60,620 nt of DNA from Chthoniobacterales bacterium (GTDB lineage Bacteria; Verrucomicrobiota; Verrucomicrobiia; Chthoniobacterales; UBA10450): positions 1-60,620 of the forward strand of contig JACDGS010000023.1 in assembly GCA_013821455.1 (NCBI GenBank), given 5' to 3'. Of the stretch, positions 47,958 through 56,761 are shown piece by piece. The notes below the pieces were generated by a model. The model searched no databases. It was not told the DNA's origin and saw only the letters and a list, made by a program, of their open reading frames with translations. The first letter of the stretch is position 1, and each line of letters opens with the position of its first letter. Made by a program: the position numbers and the translations under genes.

Positions 47958-48725
47958 ATGTCGAAGGTGCGCCGGGCAATCTTCATCCAGATCGGAGGGC
48001 TGGTGCTGGTTGGGGTCCTTTTGATTGTCGGGGGACATTTTTTTTCCCTGACCGATTGGGTCGCGAGTATCCAGTCGAAGGTGATGCGCCTTGGTGTTTG
48101 GAGCGCAATTTGTTACCCGCTGCTTTATGCTTGTTGTAATGTGCTGTTACTCCCGGGAGGGTTCTTGAGCGTTGGCGGCGGCTTTTTTTTTGGCCTCTGG
48201 TGGGGGTTTTTGATCGTTCTAATTGGTAATGTCGCTGGCGCTGCGATCTCATTTTTTATCAGCCGCTGGGTGGGAAGCCATTGGCTACGACGAAAGCTCC
48301 TGCGAAATCCGACACTCGAAGCTCTTGAGCCGGCGGTGCGCCGCGAGGGATGGAAGATTATTCTGTTGAGTCAGCTTCACCCGTTGTTTCCGACGAGTTT
48401 GCTGAACTATCTTTATGGACTAACGAACATACGGTTCCGAACGTGCATGCTCTGGGTGGCCATTGGGCAAGCACCGGGTTTGTTTTTGTATGCTTATGTG
48501 GGAACATTAGGACAGCTCGGGTTAAATTTGGTTCGCGGAAAAACACACCCGCGCTTGGTGGAATACTGGCTTTGGGGGGGGGGATTGGTTTTCTCTCTCG
48601 TGATCCTAGTCGCGCTAGGACGCATCGCTCTACGTCTCCTGCAGGAAGTAGAACAGAAGCATTCGCGATTTTTGGATAGTAAGCATTGCCCTCTACAAGA
48701 AGCGGTTGAGCCTACTATGTTGTAG
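47958..48725 (+). CDS. TVP38/TMEM64 (DedA-like, SNARE-associated) membrane protein
   Basis: 255 aa from the ATG at 47958. It has five or six hydrophobic segments. The family core is clear: LPGGFLSVGGGFFFGLWWGF, GNVAGAAISFFISRWVG, then LHPLFPTSLLNYLYGLTNI and AIGQAPGLFLYAYVG. These carry the re-entrant loop motifs of the VTT domain. Relatives act in lipid scrambling or undecaprenyl-phosphate/phospholipid translocation. It is followed after 97 bases by mnmG; the envelope-lipid gene plsY lies two genes on. Confidence 0.85.
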   Translation: MSKVRRAIFIQIGGLVLVGVLLIVGGHFFSLTDWVASIQSKVMRLGVWSAICYPLLYACCNVLLLPGGFLSVGGGFFFGLWWGFLIVLIGNVAGAAISFFISRWVGSHWLRRKLLRNPTLEALEPAVRREGWKIILLSQLHPLFPTSLLNYLYGLTNIRFRTCMLWVAIGQAPGLFLYAYVGTLGQLGLNLVRGKTHPRLVEYWLWGGGLVFSLVILVALGRIALRLLQEVEQKHSRFLDSKHCPLQEAVEPTML

Positions 48726-48822
48726 AATCACTTGCAGGGGTGCGCTCTTTAGAAGACCGGGGCAAATCAAGGTGGCAGCCTCCTTATGGGTTTCGAGGGG
48801 TGCGTTTAGCAGTATAAAATCC

Positions 48823-50691
48823 GTGAATAATTTCATCTCGCCCAAATATTACGACGTTATTATTGTGGGGGCTGGTCATGCCGGAGTTGAGGCGGCCTTG
48901 GCGGCGTCGCGGATTGGAGCGGAGTCGCTTCTCCTAACGCAAAATCTCGATACCATCGGGCAGATGTCTTGTAACCCGGCTATAGGCGGATCGGCCAAGG
49001 GCCATATCGTGAGGGAGATCGATGCCTTGGGGGGTGCGATGGGAGTTAATGCGGATGCGACGGGGATTCACTTTCGCGTGTTGAATCGATCAAAGGGGCC
49101 CAGCGTCCGCGCTCTCCGCGTACAATGCGATAAGAAGGCGTACCAGCTTCGTCTTAAAGCGCTTTTAGAGCGGACGGCGAACTTGGATATCAAACAAGCC
49201 GGGGTGGTCAGAATACTCACAAAGGATGATCGGGTAGCTGGGGTGGAGACCGATTTTGGATGCCGGATTCGATCGCGGAGCGTCGTGGTCACTGCGGGAA
49301 CATTTCTGCGTGGCCTCCTGCACATAGGTGATCAACGCCAGACTGGTGGACGAATGGCGGATGTCAGTTCCCCCCTAAGCGACGATCTTCGTGCGAAGGG
49401 ATTCCAAGTTGGACGTTTCAAGACGGGAACTCCTTGCCGTCTGCACTCAGCCTCGATAGATTTCCGAAAATTGGAACGACAAAACGGAGATGAGGTCCCA
49501 GAGCGTTTTAGTTTTTTGCCCGCAACGGACGAGTTCTTACAGGATGAGGGTTACACGACGCTAAACCGCGGCAGTGAGGGCGAGTTCCATGTGGAACAAA
49601 TATCCTGTTGGATAACCCACACTACCTCGCAGACCCATGACATAATTAGGCGAAACCTCGGCCGATCGGCCTTGTATAGTGGAAATATTTGCGGTACAGG
49701 ACCCAGATATTGCCCTTCGATCGAAGATAAAGTTGTCAAATTCCCTCATCGAGATAAGCATCAGATTTTCCTTGAACCCGAGGGACGTGATACTCAGGAG
49801 TTTTACGTCAACGGTCTTTCGACAAGCCTGCCGTATGATGTGCAGATCGAATTTATTCGCTCCATCCCCGGTCTGGAGAAGGCCGAAATTATGCGCCCCG
49901 GTTACGCCGTCGAATATGACTATTTTCCCCCAACCCAACTCCGGCCTCCGTTAGAAACGAAACTCATCGGGGAACTCTATTTCGCTGGCCAGATTAATGG
50001 TACCTCCGGATACGAGGAGGCAGCTGCGCAGGGACTCATCGCTGGCGCCAACGCCGCACTCGCCGTCATGCAGCAACCAGCGTTTACCCTTGGGCGCGAC
50101 GAGGCCTACATCGGTGTGTTGATTGATGATCTTGTAAACAAAGGTGCACCAGAGCCCTATAGAATGTTCACCAGTAGGGCCGAGCACCGATTGTTATTGC
50201 GGCACGACACTGCTGACCTCCGTCTTACGCCGAGAGCGTCAACAATTGGATTGGTCGATCAGCGACGTCTCGTTGCGACAGAGGGAAAGAGTTTTGCTTT
50301 GCAGGAGGCTCGGCTTCTCACGCAGCAGGTCCGAGTTAATGGGCAGACCTTATTCCAACTTATGAAACGACCGGACGTGGCTTTTGGCGAGTTTCTCTCT
50401 CCGCTGGTTCGCAAGAGATTCGATGAGAAAATATGGGAGTTAGTGGCAACAGAAGCGAAGTATGAGGGTTATATCCAGAGGCAAAATTTTGACCTCGAAG
50501 CGATACGTGCATCCTATTCTCGAACAATCCCGGGGGAACTGGACTACGCAGTCATTCCCGGTTTGAGAAATGAAGCCCGCCAAAAGCTTACCGGAATCCG
50601 ACCCGCGACATTGGGGCAGGCCGCTCGACTCAGTGGCGTGACTCCCAGCGACCTCGGGATACTGAGCGTGTGGCTCAAAAACCTTGCCTAA
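48823..50691 (+). CDS. mnmG: tRNA uridine-5-carboxymethylaminomethyl enzyme MnmG (GidA)
   Basis: 622 aa from the GTG at 48823, which matches the usual length. The frame is open back to 48706, inside the previous gene, but has no better start. The FAD-binding GxGxxG is VIIVGAGHAGVEAALAASR. Other family signatures are MSCNPAIGGSAKGHIVREID, RALRVQCDK, GRFKTGTPCR, FSGQ-equivalent YFAGQINGTSGYEEAAAQG and the C-terminal SRAEHRLLLRHDTADLRL. With MnmE it installs the cmnm5 group on the wobble uridine of tRNAs. Its base composition is slightly more AT-rich than its neighbours, and it contains only one CCTAACG. Confidence 0.95.
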   Translation: MNNFISPKYYDVIIVGAGHAGVEAALAASRIGAESLLLTQNLDTIGQMSCNPAIGGSAKGHIVREIDALGGAMGVNADATGIHFRVLNRSKGPSVRALRVQCDKKAYQLRLKALLERTANLDIKQAGVVRILTKDDRVAGVETDFGCRIRSRSVVVTAGTFLRGLLHIGDQRQTGGRMADVSSPLSDDLRAKGFQVGRFKTGTPCRLHSASIDFRKLERQNGDEVPERFSFLPATDEFLQDEGYTTLNRGSEGEFHVEQISCWITHTTSQTHDIIRRNLGRSALYSGNICGTGPRYCPSIEDKVVKFPHRDKHQIFLEPEGRDTQEFYVNGLSTSLPYDVQIEFIRSIPGLEKAEIMRPGYAVEYDYFPPTQLRPPLETKLIGELYFAGQINGTSGYEEAAAQGLIAGANAALAVMQQPAFTLGRDEAYIGVLIDDLVNKGAPEPYRMFTSRAEHRLLLRHDTADLRLTPRASTIGLVDQRRLVATEGKSFALQEARLLTQQVRVNGQTLFQLMKRPDVAFGEFLSPLVRKRFDEKIWELVATEAKYEGYIQRQNFDLEAIRASYSRTIPGELDYAVIPGLRNEARQKLTGIRPATLGQAARLSGVTPSDLGILSVWLKNLA

Positions 50692-50710
50692 TTTATAATA
50701 CTTAAAGACT

Positions 50711-51343
50711 TTGGAATCAACTTATTGCTACGCTATCACAGCAGTCCAAGGGTATTTGCTAGGGTCGTGCCCCACCGGGTATCTCGTGGCTAAAGCGTGC
50801 GGCGTGGATATAAGAAAGTGCGGGAGCGGGAACATTGGCGCTACCAACGTATTGCGGGTCTTGGGTAAAAAGAAGGGTTACTTAGTTTTCCTCCTCGACG
50901 TCCTCAAAGGATTCGTCGCTGTTCGTCTCGGTTTTGAATTGGCCGTGATCGCCCCAAGAGCGCAGCCCGATCTCACTAGCATCATTGCCGGACTCGCTTG
51001 TATCCTCGGTCATACCTTTCCCATCTGGTTACACTTTCGCGGAGGGAAAGGTGTCGCGACTTCTGCCGGTGTTCTGCTCGGGTTAATGCCGGTTGCGGTC
51101 TTATCCGTCTTTACGATCTGGCTCGCGCTCTTCAAGATGACTCGTTACGTTTCCCTCGCCTCGATTATTGCGGCGGCCACGTTACCTATTTTCGTTGTGG
51201 TTTATCTGCATTTCGACCTCGTGGCTGGTCGCGCCCTGCTACCCTTTTCGGTTCTGATCGCGGGAGTCGTCATCTGGCGTCACCGTTCTAATATGCGACG
51301 ACTACTGCAAGGCACGGAAGGCCGATTCGGAAAAACGCCATGA
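50711..51343 (+). CDS. plsY: Glycerol-3-phosphate acyltransferase PlsY
   Basis: 210 aa from a TTG start at 50711, 19 bases after mnmG; no ATG or GTG fits. It has five transmembrane segments and the three family motifs: SGNIGATNVLR, FRGGKGVATSAG and the C-terminal HRSNMRRLLQG. It transfers the acyl group of acyl-phosphate to glycerol-3-phosphate, making lysophosphatidic acid in the inner membrane. The stop overlaps the gpsA start as ATGA. gpsA makes its substrate, so the pair is a coherent phospholipid-synthesis operon. Confidence 0.93.
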   Translation: MESTYCYAITAVQGYLLGSCPTGYLVAKACGVDIRKCGSGNIGATNVLRVLGKKKGYLVFLLDVLKGFVAVRLGFELAVIAPRAQPDLTSIIAGLACILGHTFPIWLHFRGGKGVATSAGVLLGLMPVAVLSVFTIWLALFKMTRYVSLASIIAAATLPIFVVVYLHFDLVAGRALLPFSVLIAGVVIWRHRSNMRRLLQGTEGRFGKTP

Positions 51344-52338
51344 TCGCAAAGATCGCGGTCCTCGGGACTGGTGGGTGGGGGACTGCCCTGGCGATCTTGT
51401 GGGCGCGCCAGGGACGCGAGGTCCTCCTCTGGGGACGCACCCCGGCGCGAGTGGACGAAATATCTCGGACTCGCGAAAATCCAGCCTACCTGCCGTCGGC
51501 TCAGATACCGCCTAACGTTTGCCTAACGAACGACCTTGCTGCCTGCGCGGAAGCGGACCTGATTGTCTTCGTGACGCCTTCCATCGCCATGCGAAATGTT
51601 TCAGCGCGCCTCCAAGACTTTATAAAAAATGATTCCACGGTTCTCCTCAGTTGCACTAAAGGCATTGAGCACGGGAGTGGGCTGCGGATGAGCGAAATCC
51701 TCCGTGAACAATTTCCTCAAAACCCTCTGGCCGTCCTTTCCGGGCCAAATCTCGCAATCGAAGTGGCCCGAGGCCTGCCGACCGCGACCGTGCTGGGGTG
51801 CCGCGACGAGAAGATCGCGGAACAATTGCAACAGACTCTGGGCAGTTCGCGTTTCCGTGTTTACACGAGCCATGAAGTGGTCGGGATCGAACTGGGAGGG
51901 GCTTTGAAAAACATCTTCGCCATCCCGGCTGGTGTGAGCGACGGCTTTGGTTTGGGCGACAACGCCAAGGCCGCTTTAATCACGCGCTCGATGGCCGAAC
52001 TTTTTCGTTTGGGAGTCGCCATGGGCGGAGAAGCCCGAACCTTCCAAGGTCTGAGCGGGGCCGGTGACTTGGTCGCGACCTGCTTCAGCCGCCACAGCCG
52101 AAATCGCCGTGTTGGAGAGCAACTTGGGCAGGGCAAGACTCTGGAAGAGGTCACGAGCAATACAAAAACGGTCGCCGAAGGAATTCCCACGGCGCGAAGC
52201 GCTTTCGAGTGCGCGCGGAAGTTTGGCGTCGAAACGCCGATCATCGATCAAGTCTATGCCGTCCTGCACCAAGGCAAAGAACCCGCACAAGCGATGCAGG
52301 AATTACTAGAGCGCGACCAAAAATCAGAGTGCGGCTAG
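51340..52338 (+). CDS. gpsA: NAD(P)H-dependent glycerol-3-phosphate dehydrogenase
   Basis: 332 aa. The Rossmann motif is VLGTGGWGTALAILWARQG. LSGPNLAIEVARGLPTA and the catalytic Lys segment ELGGALKNIFAIPAG are present, as is LSGAGDLVATCFSRHSRN. It reduces dihydroxyacetone phosphate to sn-glycerol-3-phosphate for PlsY. Two CCTAACG copies lie only 11 bases apart (51511 and 51522), read as Pro-Asn and Leu-Thr in different frames. The 3' end overlaps purN tail-to-tail by four bases. Confidence 0.95.
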   Translation: MIAKIAVLGTGGWGTALAILWARQGREVLLWGRTPARVDEISRTRENPAYLPSAQIPPNVCLTNDLAACAEADLIVFVTPSIAMRNVSARLQDFIKNDSTVLLSCTKGIEHGSGLRMSEILREQFPQNPLAVLSGPNLAIEVARGLPTATVLGCRDEKIAEQLQQTLGSSRFRVYTSHEVVGIELGGALKNIFAIPAGVSDGFGLGDNAKAALITRSMAELFRLGVAMGGEARTFQGLSGAGDLVATCFSRHSRNRRVGEQLGQGKTLEEVTSNTKTVAEGIPTARSAFECARKFGVETPIIDQVYAVLHQGKEPAQAMQELLERDQKSECG

Positions 52339-52931
52339 CGGCTGGTCGCGCCCATTTTTGCCGCCAACTGACTGATCACCTCTGGATAGAGGTCGCGCTC
52401 CGTTATCTGAATTCTATGGTGCAACGTAGCCGGGGTGTCGTTAGGCAAAATCGGCACTTCGCGTTGCGCGATAATCTCACCGGTATCGATGCCGGAATCG
52501 ACAAAGTGGACCGTGCACCCCGTGACCTTCTCCCCGGCGTCGAGTGCTTGGGTCCAAGCCTCGCGTCCCGGATATTTCGGGAGCAAGGAAGGATGCAGAT
52601 TGATGATGCGTCGAGGGAAAGCGTCGAGAACCGGCGCCTTCAGGATACGCATGAATCCTGCAAGGACGACGAGCTCTACGGCAGCGTCACGCAATAGCCT
52701 AACGAGTTCCTCTTCTGCCTCCGGACCGAGTTTTGTCCGCCATTTTGCCTCCGGCAGAATCGCGATCGGCACCTTGAATTCGTTTGCGATTTCCAAGATT
52801 CCCGCGCTCGCGACATCAGAGATGACGATCCGCGCCTCCGCCGATAACCGGCCACTGCGAATTCGCTCCAGAATCGCGCGACAGTTCGAGCCCTTGCCGG
52901 AGCCGAGAATCCCAATGGGCAGACGCTGCAC
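52335..52931 (-). CDS. purN: Phosphoribosylglycinamide formyltransferase
   Basis: 198 aa. GILGSGKGSNCRAIL is the GAR-binding loop. The catalytic Asn-His-Asp set lies in INLHPSLLPKYPG and FVDSGIDTGEIIAQ. It formylates GAR with 10-formyl-THF in purine synthesis. It runs downstream of the heptose adenylyltransferase gene with a four-base gap, so it is probably its operon mate. Two copies of the 9-mer are present, one as Pro-Asn-Asp and one as Val-Arg (GTT AGG). Confidence 0.94.
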   Translation of the reverse strand: MQRLPIGILGSGKGSNCRAILERIRSGRLSAEARIVISDVASAGILEIANEFKVPIAILPEAKWRTKLGPEAEEELVRLLRDAAVELVVLAGFMRILKAPVLDAFPRRIINLHPSLLPKYPGREAWTQALDAGEKVTGCTVHFVDSGIDTGEIIAQREVPILPNDTPATLHHRIQITERDLYPEVISQLAAKMGATSR

Positions 52932-52935
52932 AGCT

Positions 52936-53415
52936 TTAGAGATTCCGCATCCGCTCCACCATTCCCGAGGTCGATTTCCCAGGCACGAGCGGAAGAATTT
53001 CGATTCGCGCGCCGACCTCGCGCAAAGCAGCGAGTTCCTCGGGGTTCAAACTTTCCACCGAGTAATCGCCCCCTTTCACATAAATCGACGGCCGAACAGT
53101 CGCGATCACTTCTGTCGCGCGGACCGAAGGAAAAACGGTGACGAAATCCACACAAGCCAAAGCCGCCAGGACCTCCGCGCGTTCCGCGGCGGTGTTAATC
53201 GGCCGCCCTTTGCCTTTCAAGGCACAGACCGATTCGTCCCCGTTCAGCGCCACAGCGAGATAATCGCCCAGCTCCCGGGCCTGCGTGAGATAGCGGACGT
53301 GGCCTACGTGCAGCAAATCGAAGCATCCGTTAGTAAGCACGAGCCGCTTAGCTCCGCGCTGGATTTCTTGGGCTCGCGCCGCCAGCTCATCGAGTGAGAG
53401 AATTTTTTTCTTCAA
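52936..53415 (-). CDS. rfaE2: D-glycero-beta-D-manno-heptose 1-phosphate adenylyltransferase (RfaE2/HldE C-domain)
   Basis: 159 aa, corresponding to the nucleotidyltransferase half of HldE. The motifs are LTNGCFDLLHVGHVRYL (HxGH) and KGKGRPIN, then YVKGGDYSVESL. It makes ADP-heptose for LPS inner core or related glycans and thus points to a Gram-negative envelope. The kinase half (RfaE1) is not adjacent. It is transcribed with purN. Confidence 0.9.
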   Translation of the reverse strand: MKKKILSLDELAARAQEIQRGAKRLVLTNGCFDLLHVGHVRYLTQARELGDYLAVALNGDESVCALKGKGRPINTAAERAEVLAALACVDFVTVFPSVRATEVIATVRPSIYVKGGDYSVESLNPEELAALREVGARIEILPLVPGKSTSGMVERMRNL

Positions 53416-53469
53416 CGGAAACGGATGCGAACAGAGCTTGTGCTCATCTTCGCTGGAGGCGGCACATGG

Positions 53470-55272
53470 TCAATCCCGCTCGACCTTCCAGAGCACTCGC
53501 ACCTCGGGTTGGATGAGAGCCGCGAATTCGTCTCCACCAAAGCGCTTTTCGTTAGTCGACAAAAGCAACTCCCATTCGCTATCGTTAGGCAGCGAACCCT
53601 CACGACCGCCGACAAGATCGATCACTATTTTGCACTTTTCCTTGCTCGTTAGGCCGAAAACAATCTCCACAATTCCCGGAGTCGTCTCTTCAACCTTCCA
53701 ATTGGACCGACGCCGATCCTGCAAAGCTGTTATTGTCCGGCGCAAACGCAGCAGCTCCGTATAAAGCCGCAACGTCGCCGCATGCACGCCTTCACCCAAT
53801 TCCTTCCAGCGCAGCTTCGAACGCTGGAACGTTTCGGCCGCCTGCGGATCGGGAATCCGCTCACGCATTGCCGGATCTCGAAATAAGGCAAACCCACCGA
53901 ATTCCGCGCGCCGGCCTTCCGTGATTTTACGGCCGAGCTCGGCTTCATGGTCGGTAAAAAACTGGAACGGCGCCGAGGTTGCCCATTCATCGCCCATAAA
54001 AATGAGCGGGGTGTAAGGCACGAGGCAGAGCAGAGCCGAAGCCGCCCGAAATGCCGCCGGCGTCACCTTCTGGTGCAGCCGCTCGCCAAACGCTTGGTTG
54101 CCAATCTGATCGTGATTGCCGATGCAAAAAATAAACGTTTCCGGCGCCAGCTCCGCGCACTCGTTAGGCGAGCTTTCTCTGGTGCGCGCCTTGCCGTGCA
54201 GGAGCCAGCCGTCGCGCAACGTGGCGATCAACTCACCGACCGTTCCTTTGTAAGAGCGATAGTATCCTTCCCGCGCGCCAGTCAGCATCACCCTGACAAC
54301 GTGGTGAAAATCGTCCGCCCAGGCCGCATCCAGACCATAGCCGCCGCGCGCTGACGGCAGGAGGAGCAGCGGCTCGTGGCGTTCATCTTCCACCGTGACA
54401 AATCCGCCTAACGAGTGCACCCGGTCCGCTATTTCAGCGAGAAAATGCTTCTCCGAGCTATCGAGAATCGCATGCGTGGCATCCAGCCGAAACCCGTCGA
54501 TGTGAAACTCGCTCCGCCAGTATGCGGGATTCTCTGCAAAAAATTCGCGCACCGGTTTGAGCTCAAAATTAAACGCGTCGCCCCACGGCGTTTTGTGCTC
54601 CGGATTAAAATATTCGCGGCTATAGGCGCCGAGATAATTTCCATCCGGGCCGAGATGGTTGTAAACGACGTCGAGCACCACTGCGAGACCGCGCGCGTGC
54701 GCCGCGTCCACCAGCCCGCGGAAGTCGTTAGGCGTGCCGTAAACTCGCGCCGGCGCGTAAAGAGACACGCCGTCGTAGCCCCAGTTGCGTGCGCCGGGAA
54801 AGTCCGCTACCGGCATGATCTCGATCGCGCTTACTCCTAGCCTAACGAGATGATCGAGCCGCCCGATCGCGCCACGAAAAGTGCCTTCCGGCGTAAAAGT
54901 TCCCAGGTGCAGCTCGTAGAAAACCAACTCCGACATCGCCGGGCACGACCACTCTCGATCTTGCCAAACATAGTCGCGCGGATCGCTCACTCGCGCCGGA
55001 CCGTGAACGCCATCGGGATTAAAACGAGAAGCCGGATCGGGCCAGTCGTTATCGGCGAAACGGTATTTGTAGAGATCGCCGGCGCGGCCGCGCTGATCGA
55101 TTCCGCTAAAATAACCGTCGGCTTCATGCATCAACGGAATCGTGCGAGCGATCTCGTTCTTATTGCAGATAATCGCCGCGACCTCCGTTTTCCCCGGTAC
55201 CCACGTCCGGTAATGCACTCCGTCCGCCATGACCTCCGCACCTTGAGAACGAATTGCGCTGCGAATTTGCAT
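53470..55272 (-). CDS. treZ: Malto-oligosyltrehalose trehalohydrolase
   Basis: 600 aa from the ATG at 55272; a longer frame to 55374 overlaps a divergent small gene and is rejected. An N-terminal CBM48-like domain (YRTWVPGKTEVAAII) precedes a GH13 barrel: IEIMPVADFPGARNWGYDGV, VVYNHLGPDGNYL, nucleophile Asp in GFRLDATHAI, acid Glu in FVTVEDERHEP, and CIGNHDQIGNQAFGER. It releases trehalose from maltooligosyl trehalose made by TreY. treY and treX are not in the window. Six copies of the CCTAACG core fall in this gene in several frames. Confidence 0.94.
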   Translation of the reverse strand: MQIRSAIRSQGAEVMADGVHYRTWVPGKTEVAAIICNKNEIARTIPLMHEADGYFSGIDQRGRAGDLYKYRFADNDWPDPASRFNPDGVHGPARVSDPRDYVWQDREWSCPAMSELVFYELHLGTFTPEGTFRGAIGRLDHLVRLGVSAIEIMPVADFPGARNWGYDGVSLYAPARVYGTPNDFRGLVDAAHARGLAVVLDVVYNHLGPDGNYLGAYSREYFNPEHKTPWGDAFNFELKPVREFFAENPAYWRSEFHIDGFRLDATHAILDSSEKHFLAEIADRVHSLGGFVTVEDERHEPLLLLPSARGGYGLDAAWADDFHHVVRVMLTGAREGYYRSYKGTVGELIATLRDGWLLHGKARTRESSPNECAELAPETFIFCIGNHDQIGNQAFGERLHQKVTPAAFRAASALLCLVPYTPLIFMGDEWATSAPFQFFTDHEAELGRKITEGRRAEFGGFALFRDPAMRERIPDPQAAETFQRSKLRWKELGEGVHAATLRLYTELLRLRRTITALQDRRRSNWKVEETTPGIVEIVFGLTSKEKCKIVIDLVGGREGSLPNDSEWELLLSTNEKRFGGDEFAALIQPEVRVLWKVERD

Positions 55273-55322
55273 GACAGAAGGAAACCGCGCCGTTAGGCAA
55301 CTAAACGAAATCTTTCCCTGCG

Positions 55323-55478
55323 ATGAAAAAACCCGAAGCCCATGGCACGCCCTCCCAAAAAGCGAAGAAAGCACTGGGCGACAAGCTCAATCGTCCATCC
55401 AAGCCACCGCCCTCGCCTAACGAACTTCCGCTCAAGCGTAATCCGCCGCCAAGCCGACCGATCCGGGGCGAACGCTGA
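55323..55478 (+). CDS. Small basic Pro-rich protein coupled to the next ORF
   Basis: A 51-aa frame, MKKPEAHGTPSQKAKKALGD onward, rich in Lys, Pro and Arg. Its stop overlaps the next start as TGATG (55476-55480), a classic coupling arrangement. It is divergent from treZ. It is likely disordered, possibly DNA- or RNA-binding. No family recognised; the coupling is the main support. Confidence 0.5.
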   Translation: MKKPEAHGTPSQKAKKALGDKLNRPSKPPPSPNELPLKRNPPPSRPIRGER

Positions 55479-55756
55479 TGGACGCCGAAATTCTCGCGCG
55501 GTTCCAACCGATGGCGCGCGTGATCGCGCAACGTCTCGCGGTAAAACCGGAGCACTTCATCACGCACCCGAGTGAGCGGCGGCTTTTCCAGTCGTTAGGC
55601 GAGGACGACCTGCGCGAATTCGCGCGCGCGCATGGCTGGCGAGTCGTTAGGCGCTTGGGCGGACGTCGGATCGAGTTCTATAACGATGCGCAGGAACGCC
55701 AGGAACGCGCGCGCACCGGCAACTCGCGCCCGGAAGACGAACGGCCCGATCGTTAG
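55478..55756 (+). CDS. Hypothetical small protein
   Basis: 92 aa with a compact helical front ([20 protein letters not shown]) and a mixed middle ([24 protein letters not shown] region), then a charged tail. Two copies of TCGTTAGGC are inside (Ser-Leu-Gly and Val-Arg), and a third supplies its TAG stop. The same copy supplies the TAA stop of thiG on the other strand. No family recognised. Confidence 0.6.
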   Translation: MDAEILARFQPMARVIAQRLAVKPEHFITHPSERRLFQSLGEDDLREFARAHGWRVVRRLGGRRIEFYNDAQERQERARTGNSRPEDERPDR

Positions 55757-56547
55757 GCTTCCGAAAAAAAAGCGGTCAGCGGACTGGTGGCCGCAGCCGT
55801 GCTGCTGGTTTCCGCCAGACCGATCTCGCGCGCGGCGCGCCCGGCCTCCACCGCTTTAGCGAAGGCGCGTGCCATCCGCACCGGGTCCGAAGCGATCGCG
55901 ATCGCGGTGTTCACGAGCACTGCGTCCGCGCCCATCTCGAGCGCTTCCGCGGCCTGGCTCGGCGCGCCGAGCCCGGCATCCACGATCACTGGCACCGTCG
56001 CCTGTTCGATGATGATCTCGATCTGCGCGCGCGTTTCGATTCCGCGATTGCTCCCGATAGGCGAGCCTAATGGCATCACCGTCGCGGTTCCCACATCCTG
56101 AAGTCGTTTCGCCAGTACAGGATCGGCGTTGATGTAAGGCAGCACAGTAAAACCCTCCCTAACGAGTGTGGTCGCGGCCGCCAGCGTCTCCACTGGATCG
56201 GGCAGCAGGTAGCGCGGGTCAGGATGAATCTCCAATTTTACCCAGGAAGGAAGTCCGGCGCTGACCGCGAGACGGGCCAGCCTAACGGCTTCGTCGGCAT
56301 TGCGCGCACCACTTGTATTGGGAAGGAGGAGGAAACGCTTCGGATCGAGGAAATCGAGAATGTTGGCGAACGGATCGGACTTGCCGGAAAGGTCGGCGCG
56401 CCGCAAAGCGACCGTGACCAGCTCTGTGCCGCTGGCCTCCAGTGCGTCGCGCATGAGTTCGTTAGAGGCGAATTTGCCGGTGCCGACGAGCAGTCGCGAA
56501 GTGAATTCGCGATCGGCGATTTTGAATTTCGACGGCTTGTCCGACAT
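55753..56547 (-). CDS. thiG: Thiazole synthase ThiG
   Basis: 264 aa TIM barrel. The Schiff-base Lys lies in [28 protein letters not shown] and [13 protein letters not shown] (phosphate loop) and [20 protein letters not shown] are conserved. It condenses DXP, dehydroglycine and ThiS-thiocarboxylate into the thiazole of thiamine. No thiS, thiH/thiO or thiE is adjacent and I see no TPP riboswitch upstream. It starts just before an inverted REP pair. Confidence 0.94.
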   Translation of the reverse strand: MSDKPSKFKIADREFTSRLLVGTGKFASNELMRDALEASGTELVTVALRRADLSGKSDPFANILDFLDPKRFLLLPNTSGARNADEAVRLARLAVSAGLPSWVKLEIHPDPRYLLPDPVETLAAATTLVREGFTVLPYINADPVLAKRLQDVGTATVMPLGSPIGSNRGIETRAQIEIIIEQATVPVIVDAGLGAPSQAAEALEMGADAVLVNTAIAIASDPVRMARAFAKAVEAGRAAREIGLAETSSTAAATSPLTAFFSEA

Positions 56548-56576
56548 CGCGTTTTCAACTTACAGGGGGCGTCCCA

Positions 56577-56730
56577 CCTGTCATCCCGAGCGGAGCCGTT
56601 AGGCGAAGTCGAGGGATCCCGTTGATCATCCTTGAAGCTAAAACGCAAAGTGCCCGCGGCAGCTAATCTTCACGGAATCTCCGCGGGATCCCTCGACTTC
56701 GCCTAACGGCTCCGCTCGGGATGACCTTGT
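56577..56730. repeat. REP-like inverted pair carrying the CCTAACG motif in both arms
   Basis: The left arm at about 56579-56624 begins TGTCATCCCGAGCGGAGCCG and contains GCCGTTAGGCG. The right arm at about 56687-56729 contains the complement CGCCTAACGGC. In the other pairs of this family the same position reads GCCGAAGGCG / CGCCTTCGGC. The change is compensated in both arms, so the hairpin is kept. It lies between the divergent thiG and methyltransferase genes. Confidence 0.85.
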
Positions 56731-56761
56731 ACACGCAGCGTAGCGCGCTACGTTTGCTTCG

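Noticed and set aside
55753-56760. TPP riboswitch upstream of thiG
   Set aside because: No sequence resembling the conserved TPP-box elements was found before the start at 56547; the region holds the REP hairpin instead.
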